Assembly: GCF_900128975.1 (NCBI RefSeq)
Contig: NZ_FQVC01000013.1
Location: 1 to 64,000 of the forward strand
From: Devosia limi DSM 17137
Lineage (GTDB): Bacteria; Pseudomonadota; Alphaproteobacteria; Rhizobiales; Devosiaceae
Reading direction: 5' to 3'
Length of the DNA: 64,000 nt
Below the pieces are notes generated by a model. That model did no database searches and was not told where the DNA came from. It saw only the letters and a list, made by a program, of their open reading frames with translations. Both the position numbers and the translations under genes were made by a program. Shown piece after piece: positions 24,033-32,828 of this stretch. Positions within the stretch are counted from its first letter, which is position 1. Every line of letters starts with the position of its first letter.

Positions 24033-24062
24033 GCACCGCCGCCCCGCGGGGGACGGCGGTGC
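24033..24062 (+). terminator. Terminator hairpin after the SDR gene
   Basis: GCACCGCCG and CGGCGGTGC form a 9-bp GC-rich stem 30 bases after the stop codon. The inner bases can extend it, and a short TTTG follows. It separates the SDR unit from the importer promoter at 24131. Confidence 0.6.
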
Positions 24063-24130
24063 TTTGCCGTGGCGTTTCACCCGGCCCCTTTCGCTCTGCA
24101 AACGAACCGTTCAATAGCACTTAAGGCTGC

Positions 24131-24152
24131 TTGACATACGGTATACTGTATG
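24131..24152 (+). promoter_or_regulatory. Importer promoter with GntR-type palindrome (copy 1)
   Basis: A TTGACA box (24131) runs straight into CATACGGTATACTGTATG (24135-24152), which matches the perfect palindrome at 36556 in 17 of 18 positions. A repressor bound here would cover the -35/-10 spacer. The leader to the start codon is about 50 bases. Confidence 0.75.
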
Positions 24153-24202
24153 CGGAGATGGCGGCACTTACGAGGGAAATAGTAAGTGAGCAAGGGAAAC
24201 AC

Positions 24203-25765
24203 ATGAGCGATCATTCGACTGAAGATCAGTCCGGCTTTGCGAGTACGCGCCGGTCCTTCCTGAAGTCTGCCCTGGCGGCAGGCCTGTCCGCGACGGCTCT
24301 CGCGGGCCTGGCGAGTGTCCTGCCGATGCGGGCATTTGCGCAGGATGGCGTGCCGGCAGGAACGCTGACTTATGGCAATGCCGAACCGCCGACATCCAAT
24401 TACTGGGATCCTGCCGCAGGCTTCGGCCTCGTGGACGAGCAGGTCGCCTCGCTGGTCCATGATACGCTGATCGCCTTTACCGAGGCCGGCGAAATGGTGC
24501 CGTCGATTGCGACGGCCTGGGAGCTGAAAAGCCCCACCACGGTAGCGCTGACCATCCGCGAAGATGCCAGGTTCCATGACGGCACCCCGGTGACCGCCGA
24601 AGACATAAAGGCGAGCATCGATCGCCTCGGTGATGGCAAGCTGGCCCAGTCCATGGTGGTGACACCGGGCATGGTCGCCAACATCACCTCGCCGACAACG
24701 CTGGAAGTGGTGTCGCCGCAGGCCTTTGGCGTCGTGCTCAATGCGCTGGCCTTTATCAAGATCCTCCCCAAGGCCAATATCGACGCACCAGACAATTTCA
24801 AGACCGGCGCACTGGGCAGCGGTCCCTACAAGTTCGTGTCCTACACGGGCAATGACGTGACGCTCGAAGCCAATGCCGATTATTGGGGCGGGGCGCCCAA
24901 AATCAAGACGGTCATCTTCCGCTATATCGAAGACGGTCAGGCCCGCATCAATGCGCTGCTGAGCAATCAGGTCGACATCCTGACCCGCGTGTCCTCGGAG
25001 GACCTGTCGCGCGTCGAGGGCAATGCCGATTTCTACACCACCAAGATCTCGCCGCCGGCCCAGATCATCGCCATCTACCAGCACAATGGTCCCCTCGGCG
25101 ACGTCAAGCTGCGTCAGGCCATTGCCCATGCCGTCGATCGCGAGGCGATCGCCGAGAGCCTGATGCGCGGCGTCAACCCGGTCGGCTTCTCCAGCCTGCC
25201 GACCAATGCGCCATTCTACACCCCGCTCGAGCCCAAATTCGAATACGACCTCGAAAAGGCCAAGGCGCTGCTAGCGGAGTCCGCCTATCCCGATGGCGTG
25301 ACCCTGCGCATGTCGACCTCGACCCTGGTGCCCAACCAGATCGAAATCGACCAGGTGATTGCCGCCGCCCTGAGCCAGATCGGCATCACGGTTGAAGTCG
25401 AGCGGCTGGAAGTGGGGGCGTTCCGCTCCTCCTACAATACCTACGACATCAACCTGAACACGCTGGCCGTGTTCAACAATGACCCGGACTTCCTGCTCGG
25501 CTTCTATGTCGGCGGCACCGGCGAAGCGGTGTTCCACTTCAATGACCCCGCCTATACCGAGCTCTATAACGTACAGCGTGCGGCAACGCCGGATGTGCGC
25601 GCAGCGGCGGTTACCGCCGCCGCCCAGTATCTCTGGGAAAACCAGGTCACCCTCTATCTGTCCGATGAGGTCTGGTACTCCATCGTCAACAAGCGCGTGC
25701 AGGACTACGTTCGTGCACCGCTGGTGGGCGAGAACCTCCTCCCGAGCGCGTCACTGGCGTCCTGA
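24203..25765 (+). CDS. ABC transporter substrate-binding protein (family 5), Tat-exported
   Basis: A 520-residue periplasmic binding protein of the Dpp/Opp/Nik class. The N-terminus has a twin-arginine signal (STRRSFLKSALAAG, then a hydrophobic run ending RAFA), so it is exported folded; the second family-5 protein at 37794 has an ordinary Sec signal. The ATG at 24203 follows AAGGGA. It is the first gene of an operon running through two permeases, a deacetylase and two ATPases. Family 5 proteins bind peptides but also oligosaccharides and other ligands, so the cargo is open. Confidence 0.92.
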   Translation: MSDHSTEDQSGFASTRRSFLKSALAAGLSATALAGLASVLPMRAFAQDGVPAGTLTYGNAEPPTSNYWDPAAGFGLVDEQVASLVHDTLIAFTEAGEMVPSIATAWELKSPTTVALTIREDARFHDGTPVTAEDIKASIDRLGDGKLAQSMVVTPGMVANITSPTTLEVVSPQAFGVVLNALAFIKILPKANIDAPDNFKTGALGSGPYKFVSYTGNDVTLEANADYWGGAPKIKTVIFRYIEDGQARINALLSNQVDILTRVSSEDLSRVEGNADFYTTKISPPAQIIAIYQHNGPLGDVKLRQAIAHAVDREAIAESLMRGVNPVGFSSLPTNAPFYTPLEPKFEYDLEKAKALLAESAYPDGVTLRMSTSTLVPNQIEIDQVIAAALSQIGITVEVERLEVGAFRSSYNTYDINLNTLAVFNNDPDFLLGFYVGGTGEAVFHFNDPAYTELYNVQRAATPDVRAAAVTAAAQYLWENQVTLYLSDEVWYSIVNKRVQDYVRAPLVGENLLPSASLAS

Positions 25766-25781
25766 TCCCCGTGCGCGTTCC

Positions 25782-25804
25782 GGCCGGCGCCCTGCGCGCC
25801 GGCC
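25782..25804 (+). promoter_or_regulatory. Hairpin between binding-protein and permease genes
   Basis: GGCCGGCGC and GCGCCGGCC form a perfect 9-bp stem with a 5-base loop, 16 bases after the stop codon. It matches the arrangement after the other four binding-protein genes. Confidence 0.7.
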
Positions 25805-25827
25805 AACTTGTCTAGTTGGAGTGTTTC

Positions 25828-26754
25828 ATGAGGTCGTTCGTCCTCAGACGAATTCTGCAGTCGGTGATCATCGTGGTGGCGATCGCCGTCACCGTGTTCA
25901 TTGTGCTGCGGCTATCGGCCGGTGACCCGGCCCGCATCCGGGCGCCGGTCTTCGCCCGTCCCGACGTGATCGAGCAATATCGCCGCGATTTCGGCATCGA
26001 CCGTCCCCTGTTCGAGCAATTACTGACCTTCCTGGGCAGTGCCGTGCGGGGCGATTTCGGCCAGTCCTTCCGCTTCCAGGCGCCGGTCACCGACTTGATC
26101 ATGGTTGCCCTGCCCAAGACCCTGCTGTTGGCCGGCGTGTCGCTGCTGCTGTCGCTGTCCATCGCCGTCGTGCTGGGGAGCCTTGCAGCGCTCAAGCCGC
26201 GATCCGGCTGGGCCTGGATGTCCTCCGCGCTGGCAGCCTTCGGGCAATCGGCGCCGGTCTTCTGGTCCGGTGCGGTGCTGGTGCTGGTCTTTGCCGTCGG
26301 GCTGCGCTGGCTGCCCTCGGGCGGGTTCTCTGGCTTTGCCAGCCTGATCCTGCCGGCAATAGCGGTCACGCTGTCCATCCTGCCGACCCAGTTGCGGGTC
26401 CTGCGCACCTCCATGGAGGCGGTGTTGCAACAGGAGTATATCAAGACCGCCAAGGCGTTCGGCCTCAATCAGAACCGTATCATCTTCGTCTACGCCCTCA
26501 AGAATGCCTGCCTGCCGCTGCTGACCGTCATCGGCGTCGATGTGGGCTATCTGCTGGGCGGGGTCATCGTCGCCGAAGTGGTGTTTGCCTTCCCCGGTAT
26601 TGGCGAGCTGGCGCTGGTTGCGCTCAACGCCCGCGACTATCCGCTGATCCAGGGCATCACCATCGTCACGGCGGCCACCTTTGTTATCGTCAACCTGCTG
26701 ATCGATCTGTTGTACGTCAAAGTCGATCCGCGCATTCGCCTGGAGCGGACATGA
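25828..26754 (+). CDS. ABC transporter permease (DppB type)
   Basis: A 308-residue inner-membrane permease with six spans. It shows the DppB-like start (MRSFVLRRILQSVIIVVAIAV), the periplasmic loop RDFGIDRPLFEQ and the ATPase-contact loop around QQEYIKTAKAFGLNQNRI. The ATG at 25828 follows TTGGAG. Its stop overlaps the start of the PIG-L gene by 4 bases. Confidence 0.93.
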   Translation: MRSFVLRRILQSVIIVVAIAVTVFIVLRLSAGDPARIRAPVFARPDVIEQYRRDFGIDRPLFEQLLTFLGSAVRGDFGQSFRFQAPVTDLIMVALPKTLLLAGVSLLLSLSIAVVLGSLAALKPRSGWAWMSSALAAFGQSAPVFWSGAVLVLVFAVGLRWLPSGGFSGFASLILPAIAVTLSILPTQLRVLRTSMEAVLQQEYIKTAKAFGLNQNRIIFVYALKNACLPLLTVIGVDVGYLLGGVIVAEVVFAFPGIGELALVALNARDYPLIQGITIVTAATFVIVNLLIDLLYVKVDPRIRLERT

Positions 26755-27467
26755 ATATCCTCGCCATCGGAGCCCATCCGGACGATATCGAAATGCAGTG
26801 CGCGGGCACGCTGGCGCTTTATGCGCAGGCCGGGCACCAGGTCTGGATGGCCATCGCCACCAATGGCAATGTCGGCTCGCCCACCCATACCAGCGCCGAA
26901 ATCGGCGCCATCCGCAAAAAGGAGCAGGAGGAATCCTGCGCCCTGATTGGCGCCAAACTGATCTGGATGGATTTTGACGACGAGTGGCTGTTCAACGACC
27001 GCCCGACCCGTACCCGGTTCATCGACGCCATCCGCGAGGCCGAGCCCGACGTAATGTTCGTCCACGGCCCGACCGACTATCACCCCGATCATCGGGTGGC
27101 AGGGCAGGTGGCCGAGGATGCGCGCATTCCTGCATCGGTGCGGCTGGTCGAGACCGCGCTGCCCTACACCAAGAAAATCCCGCACATGTTCTATATGGAC
27201 AATCCGACCGGCCTCGGCTTCGAGCCAGAGGCCTATGTCGACATCTCCAGCGTCATCGAGACCAAGCGTGAGATGCTGCGCCGCCATGTGAGCCAGGACG
27301 CCTGGATCCGGGCGATCTATGACGACGCCTCGATCACCGACATGATGGACAAGAATGCCGCCGTGCGCGGCGCCGCCTCCGGCTACGGCTTTGCCGAAGG
27401 CTTCCGCGAAGTGAAGACCTATCCGCGCACCGGTTCGTTCAAGCTGCTTCCGGGTTTTGGCGCATGA
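26751..27467 (+). CDS. PIG-L/LmbE family deacetylase
   Basis: A 238-residue zinc-dependent N-deacetylase. The signature GAHPDDIE (about 7-14) supplies the metal His, catalytic Asp and Asp ligand, and HPDHR (about 107-111) the late His. Family members remove acetyl groups from GlcNAc-type amino sugars (GlcNAc-PI, mycothiol and bacillithiol precursors, antibiotics). It is inserted between the two permease genes and overlaps both by 4 bases, so it is made in step with the importer. That suggests the cargo, or a product of it, is an N-acetylated compound. No signal peptide, so it acts in the cytoplasm. Confidence 0.9.
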   Translation: MNILAIGAHPDDIEMQCAGTLALYAQAGHQVWMAIATNGNVGSPTHTSAEIGAIRKKEQEESCALIGAKLIWMDFDDEWLFNDRPTRTRFIDAIREAEPDVMFVHGPTDYHPDHRVAGQVAEDARIPASVRLVETALPYTKKIPHMFYMDNPTGLGFEPEAYVDISSVIETKREMLRRHVSQDAWIRAIYDDASITDMMDKNAAVRGAASGYGFAEGFREVKTYPRTGSFKLLPGFGA

Positions 27468-28348
27468 GCATAAGCGTGGCAACCCATCCTGACAGACCGA
27501 GGTCAGGCCCGCCTCTGTGGCGGCGCCTGCATCTCAATCCGCCGCTGGTGGCCGGAGCGGTGCTGCTCACCGTGCTGTTGCTGTCGGCAATCGCCGCACC
27601 GCTGCTGGCGACGGCAGGGCCGATGGATATCGACCTGCGCGCCGTACGGCAGGCCCCATCGGCAGCGCATTGGTTCGGCACCGACGCAGTTGGGCGCGAT
27701 CTTTTCAGTCGCGTGCTCTATGGCGGTCAGGTCTCGCTACTGGTCGCTGGCCTCGGCATGATGGGCTCGCTCAGCTTCGGCACGCTGATGGGCATGCTCG
27801 GCGCATTCGGCGCCAATTGGGTACGTCCCATCATTGACCGAGCCATCGATATCCAGCTGGCCTTTCCCTATGTGTTGCTGGCCATCGCCATCACCAGCGC
27901 GGTCAAGCCATCGACACCCGTCCTGGTGCTGCTGATGGTGCTCGCTGCCTGGGCCGGTGCAGCGCGCGTGGTGCGGGCGATTGCCCTGCAGGAGCGCGGC
28001 AAGGATTACGTCAAGGCCGCCGACGTGCTGGGCGTATCGCGGCTGCGCATCGCCCTGCTGCATGTGTTTCCCACCGTGCTGCCCAGCCTGATGGTGCTGG
28101 CGGCCATGCAGATGGCGGCGATGATCGTGTTCGAGGCGACGCTGTCATTCCTCGGCATGGGCGTGCAGCCACCCACACCGTCCTGGGGCGGCATCATGCT
28201 CGACGGCAAGAATTACATCACCAGTTCCTGGTGGCTGACGGCGCTGCCGGGGCTCGCCATCGTGTTGACATCGCTCAGCCTCGTGCTGATTGGCGACGGC
28301 CTGCAGGCCCGCACCGATGCCCTGCGCTCTCGGGAAGGGGACCAATAA
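27464..28348 (+). CDS. ABC transporter permease (DppC type)
   Basis: A 294-residue inner-membrane permease with the DppC-type N-terminal extension, then HWFGTDAVGRDLFSRVLYGGQVSL and the ATPase-contact loop GKDYVKAADVLGVSRLRI. It pairs with the product of the gene at 25828. It overlaps the deacetylase gene by 4 bases, and the following ATPase gene starts on its last base (TAATG). Confidence 0.93.
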   Translation: MSISVATHPDRPRSGPPLWRRLHLNPPLVAGAVLLTVLLLSAIAAPLLATAGPMDIDLRAVRQAPSAAHWFGTDAVGRDLFSRVLYGGQVSLLVAGLGMMGSLSFGTLMGMLGAFGANWVRPIIDRAIDIQLAFPYVLLAIAITSAVKPSTPVLVLLMVLAAWAGAARVVRAIALQERGKDYVKAADVLGVSRLRIALLHVFPTVLPSLMVLAAMQMAAMIVFEATLSFLGMGVQPPTPSWGGIMLDGKNYITSSWWLTALPGLAIVLTSLSLVLIGDGLQARTDALRSREGDQ

Positions 28349-29346
28349 TGGCCCGTCAAAACGTCCTTTCCGTCGAAAATGTCTCGGTCAGCTTCCCCGG
28401 CAATTCCGGCGACCTCATCGTCGTGGACGATGTGTCCTTCACCCTTGCCGCCGGCGAAAGCCTGGTCATCGCCGGGGAGTCCGGCTCCGGCAAGTCGATG
28501 ATCTGCCAATCCCTGCTCGGCATCCTGCCGCCACAGGCCAAGGTCAGCGGCACCCGCATCGACTGGCTCGGCCGCGATCTGCTGCAGGCCGGGGACAAGG
28601 ATTGGCGCACCATCCGCGGCGCCGAGATCGCCATGATCTTCCAGGACCCGACCGCGGCGCTCAATCCGCTGATCACGGTCGAGCACCAGATCGGTGACGC
28701 CATTCGCGACCACCGCAAATGCTCCAGGGCCGAAGCCCGCGCCCGCACCATCGAAGTGCTGGGCATGGCCGGCTTCCCCGAGCCGGAACACCGGATGAAA
28801 AGCTATCCTTCCGAACTTTCCGGCGGCTTGCGGCAGCGTGTGGCCATTGCCCTGGCGCTGTCCTGCGGCCCCAAGCTGATCATCGCCGATGAGGCGACGA
28901 CCAATCTGGACGTCTCCATCCAGGCCCAGATCGTCACCCTGCTCAAGAAACTGCAGCAGGACCTTGGGCTGGCGCTGATCTTCGTCACCCACGATCTGGG
29001 GCTGGCGGCGCAGGTGGGCGACAACCTGCTGGTCATGTATGCCGGCCATGCGGTGGAGCAGGGCGGTGTCCGCCAGGTGCTCGACGATCCCTGCCATCCC
29101 TATACGCGCGGCCTGCTGCGCTCGGCGCCGACGCTGCAATCCAGCCGCGCCAATCCGCTGCGCCCCATTCCGGGACAGGCGCCCAAGCCCGGTTCGATCG
29201 GCAAGGGCTCGCCTTTCCGCAGCCGCTGCCCGGTGGTGGTCGATGGGGTCTGCGAAGTCATGCGCGCCCCATGGACCAATGTGGCGCCGGGCCATGATGT
29301 GGCCTGCCACCGCTTTGCCCGCGACGGGCGGGAGGGCGTGCAATGA
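28348..29346 (+). CDS. ABC transporter ATP-binding protein (DppD type)
   Basis: A 332-residue ATPase. Walker A is GESGSGKSM (near 40), signature LSGGLRQRVAIAL, Walker B LIIADEATTNLD, switch His in VTHDLG. Note the signature LSGGLRQR where most paralogs have LSGGMRQR, and TTNLD where TTALD is usual. The C-terminal oligopeptide-type extension has the Cys cluster (CPVVVDGVCEV...VACH) that binds an iron-sulfur cluster in DppD-type proteins. Confidence 0.92.
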   Translation: MARQNVLSVENVSVSFPGNSGDLIVVDDVSFTLAAGESLVIAGESGSGKSMICQSLLGILPPQAKVSGTRIDWLGRDLLQAGDKDWRTIRGAEIAMIFQDPTAALNPLITVEHQIGDAIRDHRKCSRAEARARTIEVLGMAGFPEPEHRMKSYPSELSGGLRQRVAIALALSCGPKLIIADEATTNLDVSIQAQIVTLLKKLQQDLGLALIFVTHDLGLAAQVGDNLLVMYAGHAVEQGGVRQVLDDPCHPYTRGLLRSAPTLQSSRANPLRPIPGQAPKPGSIGKGSPFRSRCPVVVDGVCEVMRAPWTNVAPGHDVACHRFARDGREGVQ

Positions 29347-30149
29347 CCGGCGTTCTCGAAGCACGCGATATCGTCAAGACGTTCGCCGTGACCCGCGATG
29401 GCAAGACCAGCCGCGTCGCCGCGGTCAATCATGTCAGCCTTGCTGTCGAGCCCGGCGAAATCGTCGGCCTCGTTGGCGAGAGCGGCTGCGGCAAGACCAC
29501 CATATCGCGCATCATGATCGGCATCGAAAGCGCCGATAGCGGCACGGTGCTCTATCGGGGCCAGCCTGTAGTCAGCCGCGCCGATTGGCGGGCGTTGCGC
29601 CGCGAGGTCCAATATGTGTTCCAGGATCCGTTCACCGCGCTCTGCCCAACCATGCGCATCGGCGCGGCCTTGGCCGAGCCGTTGATCATCCACAGGATCG
29701 GCGCGCCCAGCGAACGCGCGGACCGCGTTGCCAAGATGCTCGAAATGGTCGGCCTCCATCCCGACGTGGCGCGCCGCCTGCCCAACCAGCTCTCTGGTGG
29801 CCAGCGTCAGCGGGTCAATCTCGCCCGCGCGCTGATGCTGGAGCCCAGGATCCTGATCTGCGACGAAATCGTTTCGGGGCTGGATGTCTCGATCCAGGCG
29901 CAGGTGCTGCAATTGCTGATCGATCTGCAGGAAAAGCTCGGCCTGAGCCTGATCTTCATTTCCCACGACTTGCGTGTCGTCCGCTATCTCGCCAGCCGCG
30001 TGCTGGTGATGTACGGGGGCGAGATCGTCGAGCAGGGGGCGTCCGAAGCTGTCTTTGATGATCCGCAACACGCCTATACCCGCACTCTGCTGGCGGCAAT
30101 TCCCGACCATTCCCGCGTCCCAGCCCCCGCGCATAACTTAGGAGCCTGA
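29343..30149 (+). CDS. ABC transporter ATP-binding protein (DppF type)
   Basis: A 268-residue ATPase. Walker A GESGCGKTT, signature [15 protein letters not shown], Walker B ILICDEIVSGLD, switch His FISHDL. It is shorter than typical DppF (about 320), ending soon after TRTLLAAIPD and lacking the C-terminal Cys-containing extension; the stop is followed by a normal intergenic gap, so this looks like natural length. It overlaps the DppD-type gene by 4 bases and is followed 5 bases later by a GntR gene. Confidence 0.92.
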   Translation: MTGVLEARDIVKTFAVTRDGKTSRVAAVNHVSLAVEPGEIVGLVGESGCGKTTISRIMIGIESADSGTVLYRGQPVVSRADWRALRREVQYVFQDPFTALCPTMRIGAALAEPLIIHRIGAPSERADRVAKMLEMVGLHPDVARRLPNQLSGGQRQRVNLARALMLEPRILICDEIVSGLDVSIQAQVLQLLIDLQEKLGLSLIFISHDLRVVRYLASRVLVMYGGEIVEQGASEAVFDDPQHAYTRTLLAAIPDHSRVPAPAHNLGA

Positions 30150-30154
30150 GCAAG

Positions 30155-30853
30155 ATGGCCAGTACAACAGGACGCGACACCCGCGGACCCGCCCCGGCGC
30201 TATCGCCGATCCGCCGGGCCAAGACCACCGCCGAAGAGGTGGAGGAACGCCTGATCATGGCGATTGCCCGCGGCGACAAGCTGGCCGGCGAGCGCATCAC
30301 GGAAGCCGATCTGGCCCAGTCGCTCAATGTCAGCCGGGTGCCGGCGCGTGAGGCGATGCAAAAGCTGGAAGTGCGCGGCATCCTGGTCGGCGGCGAACAG
30401 CGCGGCCTGCGTGTTGCCGATTATAGTCCGCAGCGCATTGCCGAGCTGTTGGAGCTGCGCCTTGCGGTTGAGACCATCATCCTGCAGCACATCATGCGCG
30501 AGGGGCGTGACAACACGAGCTTGCTGGCTGATCTCGAACACTGCGTGGCGGGAATGGCGGCGCTGTCCAATTCGGGAGACCCGGTAGCGCTCGGCTCCAT
30601 CGATCTTGAGTTCCACCGCACGCTGGCGCGCCATTCCGGCAATGAGCTGGCCGCCCAGATCTGGGAAGGGCTGGCCCAGCACATGCTGATCGTCTTCTGC
30701 CGCGACTGGGGCGAAGCCTTTGATCGCAAGGGCGAGGTCAAGCTGCACGAGGATCTCATCGTCTTTCTCAAGAGCGGCAAGGCCGAGGATATCGGCGCCA
30801 TGCTGGTCCGGCATTTCTCGCCGCCGGCAACGCGCGACGATGCGCAGGACTAG
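30155..30853 (+). CDS. GntR family regulator (FCD subfamily)
   Basis: A 232-residue regulator. A 25-residue basic/Pro tail precedes the winged helix (about 22-85, ITEADLAQSLNVSRVPAREAMQKLEVRG); an FCD domain follows (about 92-215). It lies inside the first importer operon, 5 bases after the ATPase gene and 9 before the SDR gene, with AGGAG upstream. It is one of two candidates (the other at 35641) for the GTATAC-centred palindromes at 24135 and 36556. Confidence 0.9.
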   Translation: MASTTGRDTRGPAPALSPIRRAKTTAEEVEERLIMAIARGDKLAGERITEADLAQSLNVSRVPAREAMQKLEVRGILVGGEQRGLRVADYSPQRIAELLELRLAVETIILQHIMREGRDNTSLLADLEHCVAGMAALSNSGDPVALGSIDLEFHRTLARHSGNELAAQIWEGLAQHMLIVFCRDWGEAFDRKGEVKLHEDLIVFLKSGKAEDIGAMLVRHFSPPATRDDAQD

Positions 30854-30862
30854 GGGAACAGC

Positions 30863-31663
30863 ATGAGCAACACGGTTCGCAATCCAGTCCCCGCCCTCGC
30901 CGGGCGCATGGCGCTGGTAACGGGTAGCGCACGCGGCATCGGCAAGGCCATTGCCGGGCGCTTGATGGAACTCGGCGCGACGGTCCTGATCGCCGACCGC
31001 GATGCCGATCTCGCCCACGAGGTCGCCGCATCCTTCGTCACAGCTGGTTACGATGCGCACGCCATCGCGCTCGATATTACCGATCCGGCCTCGATCGCCG
31101 CGCTGACCCAGTGCGTTGACGCCCGCTGGGGCAGGCTGGACATTTTGGTCAACAACGCCGCGGTGCTGGACTCGACCCCGCTGGCCGATCTGACCATGGA
31201 GCATTTCCGCCGCATCCAGGAGGTCAACCAGAACGGCGGACTGGCGGTAACGCTGGAAATGCTGCCGCTCCTAAAGCAGTCGCCACATCCGCGCATCGTC
31301 AACATCGCCTCTATCCAGGGTGTGCGCGGCACGGTCGACAGCCTGGCCTATTCCAGCGCCAAGGGCGGGGTGGTCAATATGAGCCGCGCGCTGGCGGTCG
31401 ACCTCGCCCCCGATGGCATCCTGGTCAACTGCATCTGCCCCGGCTTCGTCGATACCCGCATGGCGCTGATGCCCAGTGGCGACCACGAGCATGAGACCGA
31501 CTGGTTCAAGGACATCTACATCAAATATGGCCGCATCCCGCTCCGCCGGGCCGCGCAGCCTGACGACATTGCCGCTGCCACCGCTTTTTTCTGTGGTGAC
31601 GACTGCCGCTACGTGACCGGCCAGATGCTGCTGGTCGACGGCGGCGTCTCAGCCACTTTTTGA
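30863..31663 (+). CDS. SDR family oxidoreductase (sugar dehydrogenase type)
   Basis: A 266-residue short-chain dehydrogenase. Cofactor loop TGSARGIG (about 18-25), NNAA motif, catalytic Ser in NIASIQG and Tyr/Lys in YSSAK. Asp near residue 43 (LIADRDADL) favours NAD. Next to a mutarotase and two dehydratase-type genes, it may oxidise an aldose to its lactone, the first step of a non-phosphorylating route (inference). Confidence 0.9.
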   Translation: MSNTVRNPVPALAGRMALVTGSARGIGKAIAGRLMELGATVLIADRDADLAHEVAASFVTAGYDAHAIALDITDPASIAALTQCVDARWGRLDILVNNAAVLDSTPLADLTMEHFRRIQEVNQNGGLAVTLEMLPLLKQSPHPRIVNIASIQGVRGTVDSLAYSSAKGGVVNMSRALAVDLAPDGILVNCICPGFVDTRMALMPSGDHEHETDWFKDIYIKYGRIPLRRAAQPDDIAAATAFFCGDDCRYVTGQMLLVDGGVSATF

Positions 31664-31679
31664 CCAAGGACCAACGAAT

Positions 31680-32822
31680 ATGAAGATCAAGTCAGTCGAA
31701 GCCCTGGGGCTGTTCGGCAAGACCCCGAAGGGTGGCTGGTCCAACGAGATCAATCCCGATGACTCCATCCACGCGCTGGTGGTGGTGCACACCGATGACG
31801 GTCATATCGGCATCGGCAGCGTCTTCACCGATGCGCGGCTCGTGGATGCGGCGCTGGCGGTCTTGCGACCGCTGCTGATTGGCGAAAGCGCCATCGAGCC
31901 GATGCGCGTCAGCGAAAAGCTGCACCAGAACACCTTCTGGATGGGCCATGGCGGCAGCATCACCCACACGATCAGTGGCATCGATATTGCCCTGTGGGAT
32001 CTGTTCGGACAGGCCACCGGCCAGCCGATCGGGCGTCTCCTCGGCGGCACCTATCGCACCAAGGTCAAGGCCTATGCCTCGATCCTGATGGAAATGCCCG
32101 AGCTGATGCGCGAGCGCACCGCCCATTTCCGCGCCGAAGGCTTCCGCGCCATCAAGATTGGCTGGGGCCCGTTCGGCCGCCGCGAAAGCCGCAAGCTGGA
32201 CGAGGAGATCGTCCGCGCGGCCCGCGAAGGGGCAGGGGACGATTGCCTGCTGATGGTCGATGCCGGCGCCAGCGATGCCTTCTGGCCCAATGGGCTGAAC
32301 TGGGCGGTCAATACGGCCCAGATGCTGCGTGACTATGACGTCCACTGGTTCGAGGAAGCGCTGCGCCCCGACGCGGTCGATGATTTCCGGAGCCTGCGCG
32401 AACGCAGCCCGGTGCCGATTGCCACCGGCGAATGCATCACCCGCCGGCAGAATTTCCTGCCCTGGTTCGAAAAGCGCGCGCTCGATATCGTGCAACCCGA
32501 CGTGACCAAGGTGGGCGGCATTTCCGAGCAGATCCAGATCGCCCGCATGGCTAACGCCTTTGGCATTCGCTACATCGGCCACGGCTGGAACACCGCCGTC
32601 GGCCTGGCTGCGGATCTGCAGATCGCCGCCGCCATCCCGACCGCCGATCTCGTCGAATATATCGGCGGCTCGCCCTATATCGACGAAATCACCGAAGGCG
32701 GCTGGTCGCTCGATGCCGATGGCATGCTGGCTATTCCCGATGGCCCTGGACTGGGCATTTCGCTCAATCGCGACGCCTTGCGCGAAGTCACCCGCAATTC
32801 CGACCGCGTGCTGGGCGGCTAG
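31680..32822 (+). CDS. Mandelate racemase/enolase-superfamily enzyme 1
   Basis: A 380-residue enolase-superfamily protein with an N-terminal capping domain (1-115) and a TIM barrel. Likely metal ligands: Asp194 (LLMVDAG), Glu225 (VHWFEE) and Glu251 (ATGECIT). Likely bases: Lys159 in IKIGWGPFG and His301 in IGHGWN. The motif K-x-G-W-x-P-F-G is shared with the paralog at 44788. Most such proteins dehydrate acid sugars to 2-keto-3-deoxy acids or racemise alpha-protons. The specific substrate cannot be read. It lies 16 bases after the SDR gene. Confidence 0.88.
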   Translation: MKIKSVEALGLFGKTPKGGWSNEINPDDSIHALVVVHTDDGHIGIGSVFTDARLVDAALAVLRPLLIGESAIEPMRVSEKLHQNTFWMGHGGSITHTISGIDIALWDLFGQATGQPIGRLLGGTYRTKVKAYASILMEMPELMRERTAHFRAEGFRAIKIGWGPFGRRESRKLDEEIVRAAREGAGDDCLLMVDAGASDAFWPNGLNWAVNTAQMLRDYDVHWFEEALRPDAVDDFRSLRERSPVPIATGECITRRQNFLPWFEKRALDIVQPDVTKVGGISEQIQIARMANAFGIRYIGHGWNTAVGLAADLQIAAAIPTADLVEYIGGSPYIDEITEGGWSLDADGMLAIPDGPGLGISLNRDALREVTRNSDRVLGG

Positions 32823-32828
32823 GGTTCA

